A stretch of DNA of 64,000 nt, taken from NCBI GenBank assembly GCA_002245135.1, contig NGBS01001165.1, positions 186,001 to 250,000 of the forward strand, written 5' to 3'. This document shows, piece by piece, positions 61,258-64,000 of the stretch. How positions within the stretch are numbered: position 1 is the stretch's first letter; every line of letters begins with the position of its first letter. The notes beneath the pieces are model-generated. The model saw only the letters and a program-made list of their open reading frames with translations. It searched no databases and was not told the DNA's origin. Made by a program: the position numbers and the translations under genes. The stretch comes from Proteromonas lacertae (Eukaryota; Sar; Bigyra; Opalinata; Proteromonadidae).

Positions 61258-64000
61258 ATGGAGTCTTCAATAATTCACAAAAATCCACCTCAAGAAGGGT
61301 ATAAAATGTATTTCATCTGTAGACTGTTTTTAGGAATTAACAGTGTAAATCTTGCTGATCTAAAAGTTCAGTGTGATGGTGTGATAATAGAATTACCTCA
61401 GAATTTATTAGAGACTCGTAGTGAAAAATTCAGACAGCTTATTAATGGACTTAATGGTAAAGATGTTTTAGAATTGTCTCAGAATACTCTTTTCGATGGT
61501 TTTGAGAATATGTTGAAATATTATGGTTATGCTACCCTAAAACTATCATCTGAAAATGCTATTCCTATTTACTTGGATAGTTTATATTTAGAAGATGTTG
61601 AGTTATCTATGAAATGTAAAGCGTATTATTAATTTATCTTATGTATATAGTTATATAAAATCCAATGTTGATGTAGAAATAATCAGTGATTTCATCGATT
61701 ATAGAGATAATTTCCCCAAAATAGTAATAGACGAAATTGAGCCAATTATAGCTGAATTTGTACAAAACAATACCATGTACATACTCAGTGACAGTATAAT
61801 TTAACTATTTATGTTGATTATTAGAAAATCTTCAAAAATTAACGCCAGGAGCAGTAAAATTCATTCTTTCCTTCTCATCATTAAGTGTACCAAGAGAATT
61901 ATTCTTAGCCAATCAATTGCTCAAGTTTTATAACTTTACTGAGAATGAGATTTTACAAATGCAAAATAAGAAAGAAAGATGTGAATTATTGGAAGCTTTT
62001 AAAGACTGGTTTTTGGGTGTGAAAGACTCTATTAATTGGTATGAAGCTAAAAAAAGTATATTAATAAAGAGTAATGCAGTAAAATTCTTAAAGAAGGATG
62101 ATTTTTGGAATAACAAAGATAATATAAGAAGAAATAATAATATTTCAGTTCAACCCAAATCATGTATATTAATATTATATTATTATTATTATTAGATTCT
62201 ACTTACATTAAGTTAACTCCACCGCATGGAGGAATAATCAATGACTTAGTGAGTAAAGGATATGGAGATATAACATTCAAAGTAGGTCAAACTGAGATAA
62301 AAAGTGTGAAGAATATATTATTATACCAACAAAATAACTATATAAATACCTTAATAGACAATGCATTTGATAAGAAATCAACTATTTATTTATCAGATGG
62401 AATTACAGTGAATGGATTTAAGATGTTAATGGTTTATTATGGATATGGTGATGTAGAAGTAGATAGTAGTAATATTGGTGATTTGTTGATAACAAGTTAT
62501 TTAATTAAAGATTATTCATTATTCAAACAATGTAAAGAGTATATATATATATATATATATATTAATAATATGAAAATAGATTTTTTGTGAATAATTTAGA
62601 TTATAAATCCATTGATGTTTATTTCAATAATAATGACTATCTTGAACAAAAGAGTAAAAAAGTTTTGGATTTAGAAGTGCAATCTTATATATCATCCAAC
62701 AATAATTATTTATTTAAAGATGATATCATATTAAATTATTCAATAGACTCACTTACAAAGATGGTTAAAACACCTGTTTTATATTTAACAAGTGAAAATA
62801 CATTTGCTAATCAAATGTTGTTCTATTATAATGAATCAGAAAAGAATGGAAAAGTGAATATTTACTTTAAGAAACAATTCAGAGAGATTTGTGAATATAT
62901 AGATTGGAGTAAAGTGGATAAGAAGATGTTGTTAAAATGTGAAGCGTTAAATGAAATTGATATAAATAAAAAGACATTAAAAGAAGGAATTGTTCACCAT
63001 TATATTGAAGAAAAAATACCATATCAATTGATGAGATTGTCATTCTTGAGAGAAGTAGAAGAAATGAAAAGTATAATTTATTTATTTATCCAATTTCAAT
63101 AGAAGAATATAATGAAGAATTAGTCAAAATAGATTTGAGAGAATATTTTGAAATTGAATCGTTACAAGATGATATTACAGAATATTGTATATATATATAT
63201 TATAACATTTATCGCATGTATAGTAATTGATAAAGTGTATGTTTTATTGGATAAGAAAATGAAAATCAGTAAAGATATCTTAGAGCCAATTCCTGATAAT
63301 GAGAAGTTATTCAAACATATATATGACGAATTCCCACAAAAGAATGTTGCTTCTACTTATTTACAGAATGAAAGTTATTTCTTATTGATAAGAGGTTATT
63401 TATTAAAACCACAATTGAAAGATAAATATCCATTAAATGAGTTAGTGTCTGAAATAAAGAGAAAGTTTTATGATGGAATTATTCATAAAAATATAATGGA
63501 TTTTAGACGTATAATTTTTAATTACTCTTTCTTTTTAAAATAGAATGTCCACTTACTGGTGATAATATCTTAATATTATCTAAACATTTCTATATGTTAG
63601 ACACTTTAAGAAACTTAGATCTGCCCAAACCGCAATTAAGAAAGTTATTCTCCAAACCATCCAGTGATAATGCTGAGTATTTAGTTAACCTTAAATCATT
63701 AACATGTGATGGAAAAAGAATAAAAGATAATGATTGGACATTCATATTCTTTAACATGACAATTAATTCAGCTGTTAAAGTAAGTAAATATAGTGAATTT
63801 TTCTATAATATAATTCATGATCATTATGTAGCGAAGAGTTATAAAGAAAAGAAAATATTTGAAGAAGAAGTGAAACAGAATAATTTATATGCACATAAAG
63901 AAGAAGAGGAAGAAAAGCAGAAGAATTCACATAAGAAAGGAAAGAAGAGTAAATCAAACTCTGATAATAATAATAATAATAATGAAGAAGTAAAACAAAA
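61258..64000 (+). CDS. tandem BTB-BACK-like protein (3' end outside window)
   Basis: Starts MESSIIHKNPPQEG; introns at about 61302-61325, 61622-61649, 61799-61826, 62164-62195, 62540-62579, 63072-63103, 63186-63222 and 63509-63543 keep one frame to the window edge. Two similar units are seen. Each has a BTB-like part (DLKVQCDGVIIELPQNLLET; GDITFKVGQTEIKSVKNILLY) with a YYGYA/YYGYG segment, then a helical BACK-like part (SLSVPRELFLANQLLKFYN; YLTSENTFANQMLFYYN). A third region (CPLTGDNILILSKHFYML) and a Lys/Glu/Asn-rich stretch follow. BTB-BACK proteins commonly adapt substrates to cullin-3 ligases. The match is by pattern and repeat structure, so BTB is likely but not proven. Divergent from the kelch-RING gene. 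Confidence 0.62.

Overview
The window is nuclear DNA from a very AT-rich unicellular eukaryote. Genes are close together on both strands and are broken by very short introns, mostly 22-62 nt and nearly all starting GTAT and ending TAG. TAA, TAG and TGA all end genes, and glutamine is written CAA/CAG, so the code is standard. The gene content points to a cell with cilia or flagella (a full-length CFAP57 and a double p25-alpha/TPPP protein), oxidative mitochondria (a branched-chain keto acid dehydrogenase E2 with a targeting peptide) and a Fanconi pathway (FANCD2). I cannot place the lineage from sequence alone.

Layout. 0-1.2 kb: 5' part of a TPPP-like gene. 1.7-13.5 kb: one very long minus-strand gene that seems to encode a chain of urea-type periplasmic-binding modules ending in a class C seven-helix domain. 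13.6-15.1 kb: EF-hand-like protein. 15.2-20.4 kb: HINT and one or two unknown repeat-containing genes. 20.5-22.4 kb: BCKDH E2 with two nearly identical lipoyl domains. 22.5-26.6 kb: a cyclic-nucleotide-type K+ channel carrying three reading-frame breaks, then a GPR180/TMEM145-like membrane protein. 26.7-29.7 kb: a CPSF30-YTH-DCD-SR fusion, head to head with LSM12. 29.8-36.8 kb: two P-loop NTPases of the Crinkler/RHS type, one with a restriction-endonuclease-like domain, around a protein built of 17-residue helical repeats; the block is flanked by a 120-bp direct repeat. 36.7-42.9 kb: disordered protein and CFAP57. 43.3-44.3 kb: decayed LRR gene. 44.6-46.7 kb: type I membrane protein. 47.2-53.6 kb: two pseudokinase-LRR genes on either side of an intronless YtcJ-type amidohydrolase. 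53.8-58.9 kb: FANCD2 and MEMO1. 59.1-64 kb: a kelch-RING protein head to head with a tandem BTB-BACK protein that runs off the right edge.

Most genes look like independent housekeeping, ciliary or signalling loci and not operons. The accessory parts are the receptor, the 30-36.5 kb NTPase/nuclease island and the LRR families. The observations most worth a second look are the CPSF30-YTH-DCD architecture, the giant tandem-binding-module receptor, the NTPase/nuclease island with its repeat boundary, the 17-residue repeat protein, and FANCD2 with glutamine where the ubiquitin-acceptor lysine should be.
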